A DNA stretch of 64,000 bases from SXNM01 sp964586155 (GTDB taxonomy: Bacteria; Myxococcota_A; UBA9042): contig CAZPHC010000007.1 in NCBI GenBank assembly GCA_964586155.1, positions 124,001-188,000 of the forward strand, in the 5' to 3' direction. A program made the position numbers and the translations under genes. The notes under the pieces are model-generated. The model did not search any database and was not told the origin of the DNA. It saw only the letters and a program-made list of their open reading frames with translations. Of this stretch, positions 30,456 to 38,346 are shown in pieces. Numbering within the stretch: the stretch's first letter is position 1; each line of letters begins with the position of its first letter.

Positions 30456-31639
30456 CGGCGCAGCTCCAGGCCGAGGCCGCCGGCCCAGGCGTCGCGGCCC
30501 AGGGCGTCGCGGAACCCTCGATAGTCGGTCCACTGTCGCAGCAGATGCCCGACCACGGCGACGGTGCCGAGCGAGCCCAAGGTGGTCAGGTCGCGCTGGC
30601 CCTCGATCGCGACCGAGCGCACGTCGAGGCCCCCCAGGCGGCGATCGCCCGTGCGGTAGGCCGGCGCTCCATCCGGCCCGGCATCGTCGATCGGGCGGAA
30701 GAAGCGCGCCGCGCCGGCGCTGGCCCAGCGCAGCTCGAGGCGAAGGTGGCTGGCTGCATCCGGCCAATCGGCGGCCGCTGTGGCAGCCAGCGCGTGGCCC
30801 CAGACGCCCCATGTGTCGGCCTGGACCTCGGCCTGGCCATGCAGCGCGAGGCCGAGCCGCGGGGTCCACGACACCGTGGCGCCCGCGCTGCCACGCAGCC
30901 GGGAGGCCGGATGGCGCTCGGCCAGCGTGGTTCGACCGCCGTCGGCCCAGCGCAGCGCCACGAAGCGATACGGGCTTGCCTGGCAGCCGACCTGGGCATC
31001 GCAGCGGTGGCCTCGACCGTGCGCCGAGAGCGCGATCACCGTCGACGGCGACAGGATATGGCTCAGCCCGACCTCGGCCGTCATCGCCTGCAGCGAGCGC
31101 CAATCCGGCGACGCGCCCGGCAGCCACATCCGCTCGGCGCTGGCAGCGAGCGCCGCGTGCAGCCGCGCCCGTCGGGCCCAGATCTCGCGGCTGGCCTGCA
31201 GGCGCGCCGTCATCGAGGCGAAGTCGCGCTCGCTGCTGCCCGCCAGGCTGGCGCCGACCTCGCTGACGCCCGCGGCCGACTGCCACCCGAGCACCAGATC
31301 CTCGCGCTGTTCGGTGAATTGCGTCGCCCCCGACACGCCGTCGGTCTTGAGCGCGCGCGTGGCGCCCGAGACGAAATCGACCGAGGAATGCGCGGTCCAG
31401 CGACCGGCCCGGCCGGCGTCGAGCGACGCAGCGACCGACGGCGCGACGACGGTCACGCTGCCGTCCGAGAAGGCGCTGCCCTGCACCGAGACCGCCCCTG
31501 CGATGGGCCCCGCGGCGAGCCCGGTGGAGCTGCCCCAGACGCTGGCCCAGACACTGCCGACGCAGGCAAGAGCCGCCCAGCGGGCCACCGTGGCCCACGT
31601 TCGAGCGCGACCGCGCGGCCGGATCAGTTGCAGCCGCAT
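30452..31639 (-). CDS. DUF3570 family outer-membrane barrel protein
   Basis: 395 residues. A signal peptide (about 1-43, ending GLAAG) precedes a beta-barrel-like sequence of alternating strands that ends in an aromatic-poor terminal strand (GGLGLELRR). It shows the DUF3570 spacing: DFVSGATRALKTDGVSGATQ, FTEQRED, and a SSERDFAS segment. The molecular role of DUF3570 is not known. The family commonly sits beside DUF4266, as it does here: the DUF4266 gene is immediately upstream and overlaps this start by 16 bases. GGAGG is six bases before the ATG at 31639. The stop overlaps the next ATG. It is the only non-lipoprotein of the operon and the obvious candidate for an outer-membrane pore. Confidence 0.82.
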   Translation of the reverse strand: MRLQLIRPRGRARTWATVARWAALACVGSVWASVWGSSTGLAAGPIAGAVSVQGSAFSDGSVTVVAPSVAASLDAGRAGRWTAHSSVDFVSGATRALKTDGVSGATQFTEQREDLVLGWQSAAGVSEVGASLAGSSERDFASMTARLQASREIWARRARLHAALAASAERMWLPGASPDWRSLQAMTAEVGLSHILSPSTVIALSAHGRGHRCDAQVGCQASPYRFVALRWADGGRTTLAERHPASRLRGSAGATVSWTPRLGLALHGQAEVQADTWGVWGHALAATAAADWPDAASHLRLELRWASAGAARFFRPIDDAGPDGAPAYRTGDRRLGGLDVRSVAIEGQRDLTTLGSLGTVAVVGHLLRQWTDYRGFRDALGRDAWAGGLGLELRR

Positions 31640-31857
31640 GTCGCGCCTCCGCCAGACGAAGCCGGCAGGCCGGGCTCGCGCACCTCGCGGACGTGCGCCC
31701 GCCACGCCGTGCTGGGCAGGCTGCCAGGGCTGGCCATGCAGGGCCGCAGCACGGCGCTGCGCCGCCAGAGCGGCGCGACGGTGCAGCCCGTCAGCCCCAG
31801 AAGGAGCGCGAGGCCGAGCCCCAACCACCGGCGCGACGTGCGCGTCTTGGGGCTCAT
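31624..31857 (-). CDS. DUF4266 small lipoprotein
   Basis: 77 residues. A basic N-terminus and hydrophobic core end in the lipobox LGLTGC (Cys25). The mature chain is short, with VAPLWRRSAVLRPCMAS, then HVREVREP. It finishes in a Gly-rich Cys tail, SGGGATCGCN, which is the characteristic DUF4266 ending (consensus GGGCGCN). The terminal cysteines could bind a metal or form a disulfide. It overlaps the upstream cytochrome gene by four bases (ATGA) and the downstream DUF3570 gene by 16 bases, so the pairing with DUF3570 seen in other genomes is conserved. Its function is unknown. Confidence 0.85.
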   Translation of the reverse strand: MSPKTRTSRRWLGLGLALLLGLTGCTVAPLWRRSAVLRPCMASPGSLPSTAWRAHVREVREPGLPASSGGGATCGCN

Positions 31858-32369
31858 GGCGCCTCCGACGAAGCGTCGGCGGTCGTCGTCGCCAGCGTCG
31901 CGGCGATCCAGGCGCGCAAGGCGAGGTAGTCCGGTTCGTACCGATCGGCGAAGACGGCGCCAAAGCGGTGACCGCCGCTGCCGCCGAGGGTCATGCCCAG
32001 CAGCGGAGCGGCGTCGACGGCGTCGGTCACGATGCGCGCCTCGACCTGGCGCTGGTTGTGGCGCAGCTCGGCGGCGTCCATCGGCTCGGTCGAGAACGCG
32101 AGGCGGGGAGGCATCCGATGCAGGCCGAGGGCGAAGACCTCGAACGTGCGGCCGCTGCCGTGGCAGCTGGGGTTGGCGCAACGGCGGGCCAGCACGGGCT
32201 GCACCTCGGACGCGAACGTGATCGGATCGCCGGCCGGCCACGGCAGCCGGGCGCTGGCGAGCGCACCGCCCGACGTCCCGTCGCCCCACGGCTGCGCGAC
32301 GCAACCGCCGAGCAGCAGCGGCGCCAGGCACGCCCGGATCCAGGCCGGCGTCCGGCGGGACCACCTCAT
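31854..32369 (-). CDS. Mono-heme c-type lipoprotein (CX4CH motif)
   Basis: 171 residues. The lipobox PLLLGGC (Cys23) is followed by FASEVQPVLARRCANPSCHGSG. That gives one heme-binding CX4CH motif in the 'bottom-out' cytochrome style seen in myxobacterial and planctomycete proteins. The remaining 110 residues include a GGSGGHRFG loop and a C-terminal helix (DYLALRAWIAATL). A distal methionine is possible in GMTLGG. It probably carries one covalent heme in the periplasm. Its ATG overlaps the stop of the large cytochrome gene and its stop overlaps the DUF4266 start, both as ATGA. CX4CH is unusual, so heme attachment needs experimental proof. Confidence 0.8.
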   Translation of the reverse strand: MRWSRRTPAWIRACLAPLLLGGCVAQPWGDGTSGGALASARLPWPAGDPITFASEVQPVLARRCANPSCHGSGRTFEVFALGLHRMPPRLAFSTEPMDAAELRHNQRQVEARIVTDAVDAAPLLGMTLGGSGGHRFGAVFADRYEPDYLALRAWIAATLATTTADASSEAP

Positions 32370-35300
32370 GGCGCGCCGCCGGGGGCCGATCCGGACGCGG
32401 CCGCGCTGCCGAGGAAGGTGGCGCCGAGGTCCATCCACAGCAGCAGCGTCGCGCGTTCGGCCTCGCTGAGCGCGCCATGCGGACCGGCGCCGGGCGGCAG
32501 GGGGCGCGGCGCTTCGAGCTCGCGGCCCAGCAGGCGCTCGGCGAGGTGGCTGGCGCGGGCGCGGCCGTGCGTGGCGTCGACGTAGCGGAAGCCGCCGCCC
32601 GAGCCCTCGCCACGCGCGAGCAAGGCCTCGTAGCCCACGTCGAACCAGGCCGTCTCGCCGCCGTCCAGGCGCAGGTCGCCGGCGCGGGTCGCGGCGTCGT
32701 GGCATCCCGCCGTCGCGCAGCGAGCGTCGAGGATCGGCCGCACGTCGGCGCGGAAGTCGAGCTCGGACCGGGTCGCCACGCCGAGCTCGGGCGGCGCCAA
32801 CGGCCGTCGCGGATCGCCGCCGTCATAGCGCGACAGGGTCCACGAGGCGCTCGTGACGAGATCGACGTGCATCGGCGAGGACGCGGTCGGATCGCCGTCG
32901 GCGGCGCCGTGGCAGACGGCGCAGGTCGCGCGGTACGGCCCGTCCGGCGAGGCCGCCACGCCCTGTGGCACGCGCTGCCCGGGCTCGCCGTGCAGCCAGC
33001 GGTTGTGCGGCAGGCCCGCAGCGAGGCCATCGCTGGCGACCGCCTGCAGCCGCACCGGCGACGACGGCGGGATCGCGGCCTGGAAGCTGCCGTCCGCGGC
33101 CAGCGGCAAGGTGCCGAGCAGGCGCACGGGCGCCTGGGGTCCGAGACCGGCGGTCGACGCCGACGCCGACGCGCCGACGATGGCCCCGGCGGGCAGCGGC
33201 GCACGCGCCACGTCGAGCGGCTCGAGCAGCCGGACGGCGACCAGGTCCTGGCGGGCCGGACGCACGCCCGTCGGCGGCAGGTGCGCGAGGATCGCGTCGA
33301 TCATCGGCACGCCCTGGTGCACGAGCAGGCCGGAGGCGGCGGCGGCGTCCGCGCGCTCGGGCCCGACGGGCGGCGACGGCGCGCGCCGCCAGCGGGCGAC
33401 GGGGCCGCGCAGATCGGCGTCGTCGGCGGCGAGCCAGGGCACGGCGCTCGCGATGGTCACGCGCCCCTGGTGGTCATGGCCGAGCTGGAGCAAGGCGATC
33501 CACGCCGGCCCCTGGCTGGCTCCGGGCGCGACGGGCGATCGCGCCGAGACGAGCAGGCCGAGCCCGGGCAGCGCATGCGCCTCGCCGGCAGCCGCCAGGC
33601 CAAGGGCGGCGAGGTCCAGGCGCTGGAACGGCGGCAGGTAGCCGGGCAACGAGGGTGGCGTGGTCGTGCCCGCGACACCGGTCGGCCCGGGCAACGAGGG
33701 CCCGAGGTTGCGGTCGACCACGATCAGCCCACCGAGGGTGTCGGTCGCCGCCAGCGGCAGGGTGGTGGCCACATAGCGCCCGTCGGCGATCTCGACGGTC
33801 TGGATCATCGCCTCGAAGGGGTAGCTGACGCCGAAGTGCTGGTGCAGCTCGGTGTGCAGGTCCGGCGCGAAGCGGAACGGATGGGCCTTGCGCTGGTCGG
33901 CGATCACGTCGCGCAGCAGCGTCACGCCGACGGTGCCCGCCGTCTCGAGGCCGACGCGGAAGGGTGACGGCCATCGCACCCGATGCGGCGAGAACGTTCG
34001 CTGCCGAGGGACCATCGAGGTCGGGTCGAGCTCGAAGAGCTCGCTGCCGACGCCGCCGTCGTCCGCCCTGCCGCGCGCGCGGTCGCTGACGAAGTAGACG
34101 CGGCCACCCGGCCCGACGCACGGATCGCGGTCGTGGACCGCCCCCACGTCGCCCTCTGGTGCGAACGTCAGCTGCCGCGTCGGGCCGTCCGGCAGCTCGC
34201 GTTGCCAGAGCAGCCGGGGCCCCGTGGGCGCGCGCTGCACGGCGAAGATCGCGCGATCGCCGGCCGCGTCGAGCGCGACGTCGCGGGCGTCGCAGGGCCC
34301 GCCGGCACACGCGGCTGCGGACACCTCGTCGACGATGGCGAACGCGCCGCCGCCCTGACGCATCGCGCGCACGACGCGGGTGCCCGGCACGAACGCGCCG
34401 AGGGCGAAGAGCGCCGGCCCGACCGCGTCGCCGCCGCCTGGATCGGGCGCCGAGGAGCCGCGCGGTACCGCGGTCACGAGGATCTCCTGCACCGACGCGG
34501 CGCTCGCTTCCTCGACGTCCGCACCCGGTGCAGACGGCGCGCCCGAGGCGACACCCGGCGGGCACGGCGTCGTCGTCGCGGCCCGCTCGGCGCAGGCCCA
34601 GGCCCGGATCGCGCGCGCCAGCGGCCCGTCGACGCCGGCTGCGAGGTCGACCGCGCCGGCCCGATGCGGCAGGCCGCCCTGCCCCGGCGCGAGCGCCTTG
34701 CGCAGCAGCCGCGACGAAGACGGGTCGCCGTCGAGCGCGAGCATCACCTTCGCCTGGACGTGGTTGGCGCGGCTGACGGCGCGCGACCGGCCCGCGGCCA
34801 CACCCGGATCGAGGCGGAACGGCACCGGCGACTGCGGCCCGTGGCAGTTGCCGAGCGCGCAGCCGCGGCCCAGCAGCAACGGCTCCACCGTGGACGCGAA
34901 CAGCGCCTGCGGCCCTTGCAGCGGCGGCGACCTCTCGCCGCCAGCGCCCGCGTCCTCGCGCGCGAGCCAGCGGCGCAGCGCCCTGGCGTCGTCGCTCTCG
35001 AGCGAGCCCAGCGCCGCCCCACCCGCGTGGGGCTGACCGCCCTCCTCGGGGCCGATGGCCTTGCGCAGCAGGGACGAGAAGCGCACGTCTTCTGCGGTGT
35101 TGGCGGCGCGAAGCGCGGCGCGGCGCGCGGCGTCGAGGTCGTCGAGGCGGCCGTAGGCGTCGACGCGCATCAGCAACGTCGACCAATCGAGCACCTCGCC
35201 GCGCGCCTCCGCGTCCGGGCTCACGCCGTGGCAGGTCGGCGCCGCGCAGCGCCGCGCCAGCACCGGGGCCGCCTCCTGCTCGAAGGTCGCGGCGGCGTCG

Positions 35301-35407
35301 TCGCAGCCGGGCAGCAGCGCCAGGACGGCCAGGGCCACGCCGACGGCGCGCCACGACCACCGTCGGGGCGTGGCGAAGGCTGTCGGGTTGGCGTCTGGTC
35401 TCGTCAT
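32366..35407 (-). CDS. Large multiheme c-type lipoprotein with central propeller-like domain
   Basis: About 1013 residues; first gene of the operon. The lipobox LALLPGC puts the lipidated Cys at 35. There are four heme motifs: CAAPTCH (54-60), CALGNCH (183-189), CAVCH (829-833) and CATAGCH (897-903). Three of them are CX4CH. Between the pairs (about 260-810) is a beta-rich region resembling TolB or hydrazine-synthase-alpha-like propellers (DRDPCVGPGGRVYFVSDRAR, then VSYPFEAMIQTVEI). That likeness is weak and does not imply hydrazine chemistry. It is a likely periplasmic or outer-membrane electron carrier. ATG at 35407 was chosen; ATG at 35416 adds three residues, and both have only GGCGG-type binding sites. 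Its stop overlaps the next ATG. Confidence 0.82.
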   Translation of the reverse strand: MTRPDANPTAFATPRRWSWRAVGVALAVLALLPGCDDAAATFEQEAAPVLARRCAAPTCHGVSPDAEARGEVLDWSTLLMRVDAYGRLDDLDAARRAALRAANTAEDVRFSSLLRKAIGPEEGGQPHAGGAALGSLESDDARALRRWLAREDAGAGGERSPPLQGPQALFASTVEPLLLGRGCALGNCHGPQSPVPFRLDPGVAAGRSRAVSRANHVQAKVMLALDGDPSSSRLLRKALAPGQGGLPHRAGAVDLAAGVDGPLARAIRAWACAERAATTTPCPPGVASGAPSAPGADVEEASAASVQEILVTAVPRGSSAPDPGGGDAVGPALFALGAFVPGTRVVRAMRQGGGAFAIVDEVSAAACAGGPCDARDVALDAAGDRAIFAVQRAPTGPRLLWQRELPDGPTRQLTFAPEGDVGAVHDRDPCVGPGGRVYFVSDRARGRADDGGVGSELFELDPTSMVPRQRTFSPHRVRWPSPFRVGLETAGTVGVTLLRDVIADQRKAHPFRFAPDLHTELHQHFGVSYPFEAMIQTVEIADGRYVATTLPLAATDTLGGLIVVDRNLGPSLPGPTGVAGTTTPPSLPGYLPPFQRLDLAALGLAAAGEAHALPGLGLLVSARSPVAPGASQGPAWIALLQLGHDHQGRVTIASAVPWLAADDADLRGPVARWRRAPSPPVGPERADAAAASGLLVHQGVPMIDAILAHLPPTGVRPARQDLVAVRLLEPLDVARAPLPAGAIVGASASASTAGLGPQAPVRLLGTLPLAADGSFQAAIPPSSPVRLQAVASDGLAAGLPHNRWLHGEPGQRVPQGVAASPDGPYRATCAVCHGAADGDPTASSPMHVDLVTSASWTLSRYDGGDPRRPLAPPELGVATRSELDFRADVRPILDARCATAGCHDAATRAGDLRLDGGETAWFDVGYEALLARGEGSGGGFRYVDATHGRARASHLAERLLGRELEAPRPLPPGAGPHGALSEAERATLLLWMDLGATFLGSAAASGSAPGGAP

Positions 35408-35562
35408 CGCGCACATCCGCCGGGCGTGCGGGCGGAGCCGCCGCGGCAGGTGCGCCGCACGCGTCGGCCACCATGCTAGGACGGGCGCCGAGAAAAACGA
35501 CCTCCAGATCCAGATTGCAAGATTGGCGGGCGCGGGGCCGCGACGACGCGCGGTGATGGCGC

Positions 35563-35579
35563 AAAAGCGCCGACGGCGC
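35563..35579 (-). terminator. Possible intrinsic terminator downstream of tRNA-Gly
   Basis: On the minus strand GCGCC-GTC-GGCGC is followed by TTTT, about 80 bases after the tRNA 3' end and within the leader of the cytochrome operon. The stem is only five pairs. An alternative pairing uses the T-run as loop, so the call is weak. Confidence 0.3.
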
Positions 35580-35656
35580 CCACCCGGGAGGGGGACGCCG
35601 TCGTTCGAGGCTCGGTCAGGGGCTGCGTGCCGGCCCTGGGACAGGCGGCGCGTCGG

Positions 35657-35729
<73 letters not shown>

Positions 35730-35757
35730 AACAGGCCGCCGGGGCGACCTGAAGGCA

Positions 35758-35785
35758 AAGATAGGCAGTCCGGCACGCCTGTCAA
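35758..35785 (-). promoter_or_regulatory. Sigma-70 promoter for tRNA-Gly
   Basis: On the minus strand a perfect -35 TTGACA (35785-35780) and a -10 TATCTT (35763-35758) are separated by 16 bases. Transcription would start about 20 bases before the mature tRNA. The -35 box overlaps the stop codon of the SRPBCC gene. It is the best promoter match in the window. Confidence 0.65.
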
Positions 35786-36447
35786 TGGCCCGCCTGGCCC
35801 GCCGGCCGCGCGCCGCTGAACTTGCGCAGGCGCTCGATCAGGTCCGGCAGCGCCGAGCGCGACGCGCGCTTCTGGATCGCGATCGGGATGCTGATGGTCG
35901 GCTCGGCGTGGACTTCGTAGACGACGAGCGTGCGGTTGGCGTCGCCGGCCCAGGGCGTCAGCGTCCAGCTGCCGTCGTTGCGCTTGTAGGTGCCCTTGAC
36001 CAGCGTCCAGACGCGCCGGTACAGCTTGCCGGGCTCGACGGTATGCGTCGCCTTGGTGCTGGCCTCGAGGTCGTCGAAGGGCCACGGCATGTCGACCTTG
36101 GTCCGGCAGACGACGGTCTGGCCCGAGCGCGACAGCTCCTCGCTCTCGAGCACGCGGACCATCGTCCGCTTGTAGTCGGCGCATTTCTCGATGATGGCCC
36201 AGACCTTGGCCATCGGCGCCTCGATGATGGCCGTGACCTGCGCCCGCGGCATCTCGGAGCCGGCGACCTGGAACGAACGGACCAGGATCTCGCCAGCCTC
36301 GAGCTTGGCCTTGTCTGCGGCGCTCGGCTCGCCCGCGGCGAAGGCCGGGCCGGCGAACGCGAGCAGCGACAGGCCGAGGACGAGCGCGCAGCGCCCGGCA
36401 ACGAGGCGCGGAGGCCGGATCGTGGAGCAGCGTGTAGGTCGGTTCAT
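35782..36447 (-). CDS. Exported SRPBCC/START-like protein
   Basis: A 221-residue protein with a cleavable signal peptide (about 1-38, ending AFAAG). It then has a single START/polyketide-cyclase-like fold (about 45-205), a hydrophobic-ligand-binding helix-grip. Typical features are the opening strand and helix AQVTAIIEAPMAKVWAIIEK, the central PWPFDDLEA beta hairpin and the long C-terminal helix ALPDLIERLRKF. In this family the cavity usually binds lipids or other hydrophobic molecules; here it would act in the periplasm, perhaps in lipid trafficking. The ligand is not predictable. GAGGT is seven bases before the ATG. It lies 85 bases after the CAP-domain gene, and its stop codon lies inside the tRNA-Gly promoter. 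Confidence 0.82.
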   Translation of the reverse strand: MNRPTRCSTIRPPRLVAGRCALVLGLSLLAFAGPAFAAGEPSAADKAKLEAGEILVRSFQVAGSEMPRAQVTAIIEAPMAKVWAIIEKCADYKRTMVRVLESEELSRSGQTVVCRTKVDMPWPFDDLEASTKATHTVEPGKLYRRVWTLVKGTYKRNDGSWTLTPWAGDANRTLVVYEVHAEPTISIPIAIQKRASRSALPDLIERLRKFSGARPAGQAGH

Positions 36448-36532
36448 CGAAGACCTCGGATCGGCTGGGGGTCGTGCCAGGCTGCAAGCTGCCGCGCCCG
36501 GGCCCGCAGGTCAAACGCGGCGGCGCGGCGGC

Positions 36533-38260
36533 TCATTCGCCCACGAGCACCACCACGCCGATCGAGCCGACCGCGCCTTCGATCCGGTCCTGCGCCATGC
36601 CGACGCCGATGCGCTCGGCCGAGGGCAGCAGCGCCGCGGGCGGTGGCTCGAGCTCGTCGAGCGTCGCGGTCTGCGCCGTCCAGGCGCGCAGGCGCCTTCC
36701 GAGCAGGCGCTGATCCCGCGCGGCCTCGAGCGCGGCGTCGCCGACGCCCTTGAGCGGGCCGTGCGCGGCGTCGACGGCGGCGTTCGCGGCGACAGCGACG
36801 AGGCCGGGATCGACCTGCAACGAGGCGAGCCCCAGCTTGCGCCGCGCGGCGTCGATGGCGCTGACGAAGGCCTCGGCCTCGACCCTGCCGTCGATCGGGC
36901 GCATCGGCCGGGCGAAGAGCTGCGTCACCCACCAGCGTCGGCCGCCGCCGGGGCGCTCCTCGCCGACGACGCCGACCGCGCCATGGCTGAAGCCCTTGCC
37001 CAGCAGGTTGCGCCGATGGCCGAGGCTGGCGAGCAGGCCGCGCTCGGCCTCGCCGATGCTGACGTTGAGCGCGAGGTTCTCGGCCGATCGCGCCGCACCG
37101 TAGCCCGCGCGGGCCAGCCGGTCCGAGTGCAGGCCGGTCGTCGGCGAGCGATGGCCGAAGAAGCCGTTGTCGCGCATGTCGCGGCTGTGGTCCTCGGCGA
37201 TCGGCGCCAGCGCCGGATCCCACGACAGCGCCGGCAGGCCAGCGGCGCGGCGGTCGTCGTTGAGCAGCTTCCAGGCCAGCGCCGTGGCGTCGCGGGCGTC
37301 GCGCAGGCCGGATTCGTCGGCCGGAAGGTGGAAGACGGCGCGATCCGGCAGCGGCCGGCCGACCTCGACCCGGACCTGCACCAGCTTGCCGGGCCCCTTG
37401 GGCAGCTGGCCGACGAGCTGGACGTCGACCGCGCCGACGCTGTCGCCGACGTCGACCAGGACCTCGACCTTGCTGCCGTCGACCTTGACCTCGGCGCCGC
37501 GCATCGTGCCGTCGGCCGCCAGCACCAACGCCTCGAGGTCGCGGACGGGCACCAGCAGCCGCCCGCGCAGCAGCCACGGCTTGCCCGGCTCGACCCGCCG
37601 CGGCAGGGGCTGCAGCGCGATCGGCAGCCGGGTGGCGACGACGCCGATGTGGCGCGAGACCTTGCGCGCCGGGACGAAGACCTCGCCGATGCCGACGATC
37701 AGCGGCCCGTCGCCATCGATGGGGTCGGAGATCGCGTCGCGCAGCACGCGCTTGAGCACCGAGCCGGCGTCCGAGCCCGAGGTTGCGTGCTGGAAGGTGG
37801 TGTCGCCGGCGAGCGCGCCCGAGGAGCGCAGCAGGAAGTCGCGGATGTCCGAGGTCGGCTCGCGGCCCAGCTCGGTGGCGGCGAAGACGAACTCACGCGC
37901 CGCGCGGCCGAGATCCGCCGAGAAGATCGCGTCCGGGCCGGCGATCTCGCGCAGCAGGCTGCGGTAGTGCTGCTCGTTGTCGCCGCTGACGGCGCCGCCG
38001 TAGAGGGTCGCCGCCGGCTCCGAGAGCGCGATCTCGACCCGGGCGCCGTCGGCGACCGGCGGCGGCGCCGGGCCCTCGACGAACGCGGGCTCGCGCGTTG
38101 CGGCGGGCGCGACGGCTTCGGCTGCCGGCTCGGCCTGGGGCGCGTCTGCAGCCGGCGTCTCGGGCGCGTCGGTCGCGGGCTGCGTGGGGGGCGGCGGCGC
38201 GACGGGCCAGAGCAGGAGCGCCGCGACGAACGCCACCACGGCGCCGAGCACCAGGAGCAA
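36533..38260 (-). CDS. CAP/SCP-domain envelope protein
   Basis: About 575 residues. It begins with a transmembrane segment (LLVLGAVVAFVAALLLWP) and an Ala/Pro linker to about 65. A region I do not recognise follows (70-320). A bacterial CAP (SCP/PR-1) domain lies at about 325-450 with ALSWDPALAPIAEDHSRDM, the FFGHRSPTTG segment, the AGYGAARSAENLAL motif and LGHRRNLL. A C-terminal helical region follows. CAP histidines and Glu (His in DHSRDM, Glu in AENLAL) are present; the biochemical role of bacterial CAP proteins varies. The only usable start is a TTG at 38260. Coding-like sequence (TAREAALPSPPSKPTPAEPG) continues upstream in frame without ATG, GTG or TTG, so the true N-terminus may be longer. 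Confidence 0.8.
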   Translation of the reverse strand: MLLVLGAVVAFVAALLLWPVAPPPPTQPATDAPETPAADAPQAEPAAEAVAPAATREPAFVEGPAPPPVADGARVEIALSEPAATLYGGAVSGDNEQHYRSLLREIAGPDAIFSADLGRAAREFVFAATELGREPTSDIRDFLLRSSGALAGDTTFQHATSGSDAGSVLKRVLRDAISDPIDGDGPLIVGIGEVFVPARKVSRHIGVVATRLPIALQPLPRRVEPGKPWLLRGRLLVPVRDLEALVLAADGTMRGAEVKVDGSKVEVLVDVGDSVGAVDVQLVGQLPKGPGKLVQVRVEVGRPLPDRAVFHLPADESGLRDARDATALAWKLLNDDRRAAGLPALSWDPALAPIAEDHSRDMRDNGFFGHRSPTTGLHSDRLARAGYGAARSAENLALNVSIGEAERGLLASLGHRRNLLGKGFSHGAVGVVGEERPGGGRRWWVTQLFARPMRPIDGRVEAEAFVSAIDAARRKLGLASLQVDPGLVAVAANAAVDAAHGPLKGVGDAALEAARDQRLLGRRLRAWTAQTATLDELEPPPAALLPSAERIGVGMAQDRIEGAVGSIGVVVLVGE

Positions 38261-38346
38261 CAGCCCGCCACCAGGCTCGGCGGGCGTCGGCTTGGAGGGC
38301 GGTGACGGCAGGGCAGCCTCGCGTGCGGTCCGGGAGGGCCCGACGG

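Noticed and set aside
32366..35407. Hydrazine synthase subunit
   Set aside because: Only a weak propeller resemblance; no partner subunits or anammox context, and the heme motifs differ.
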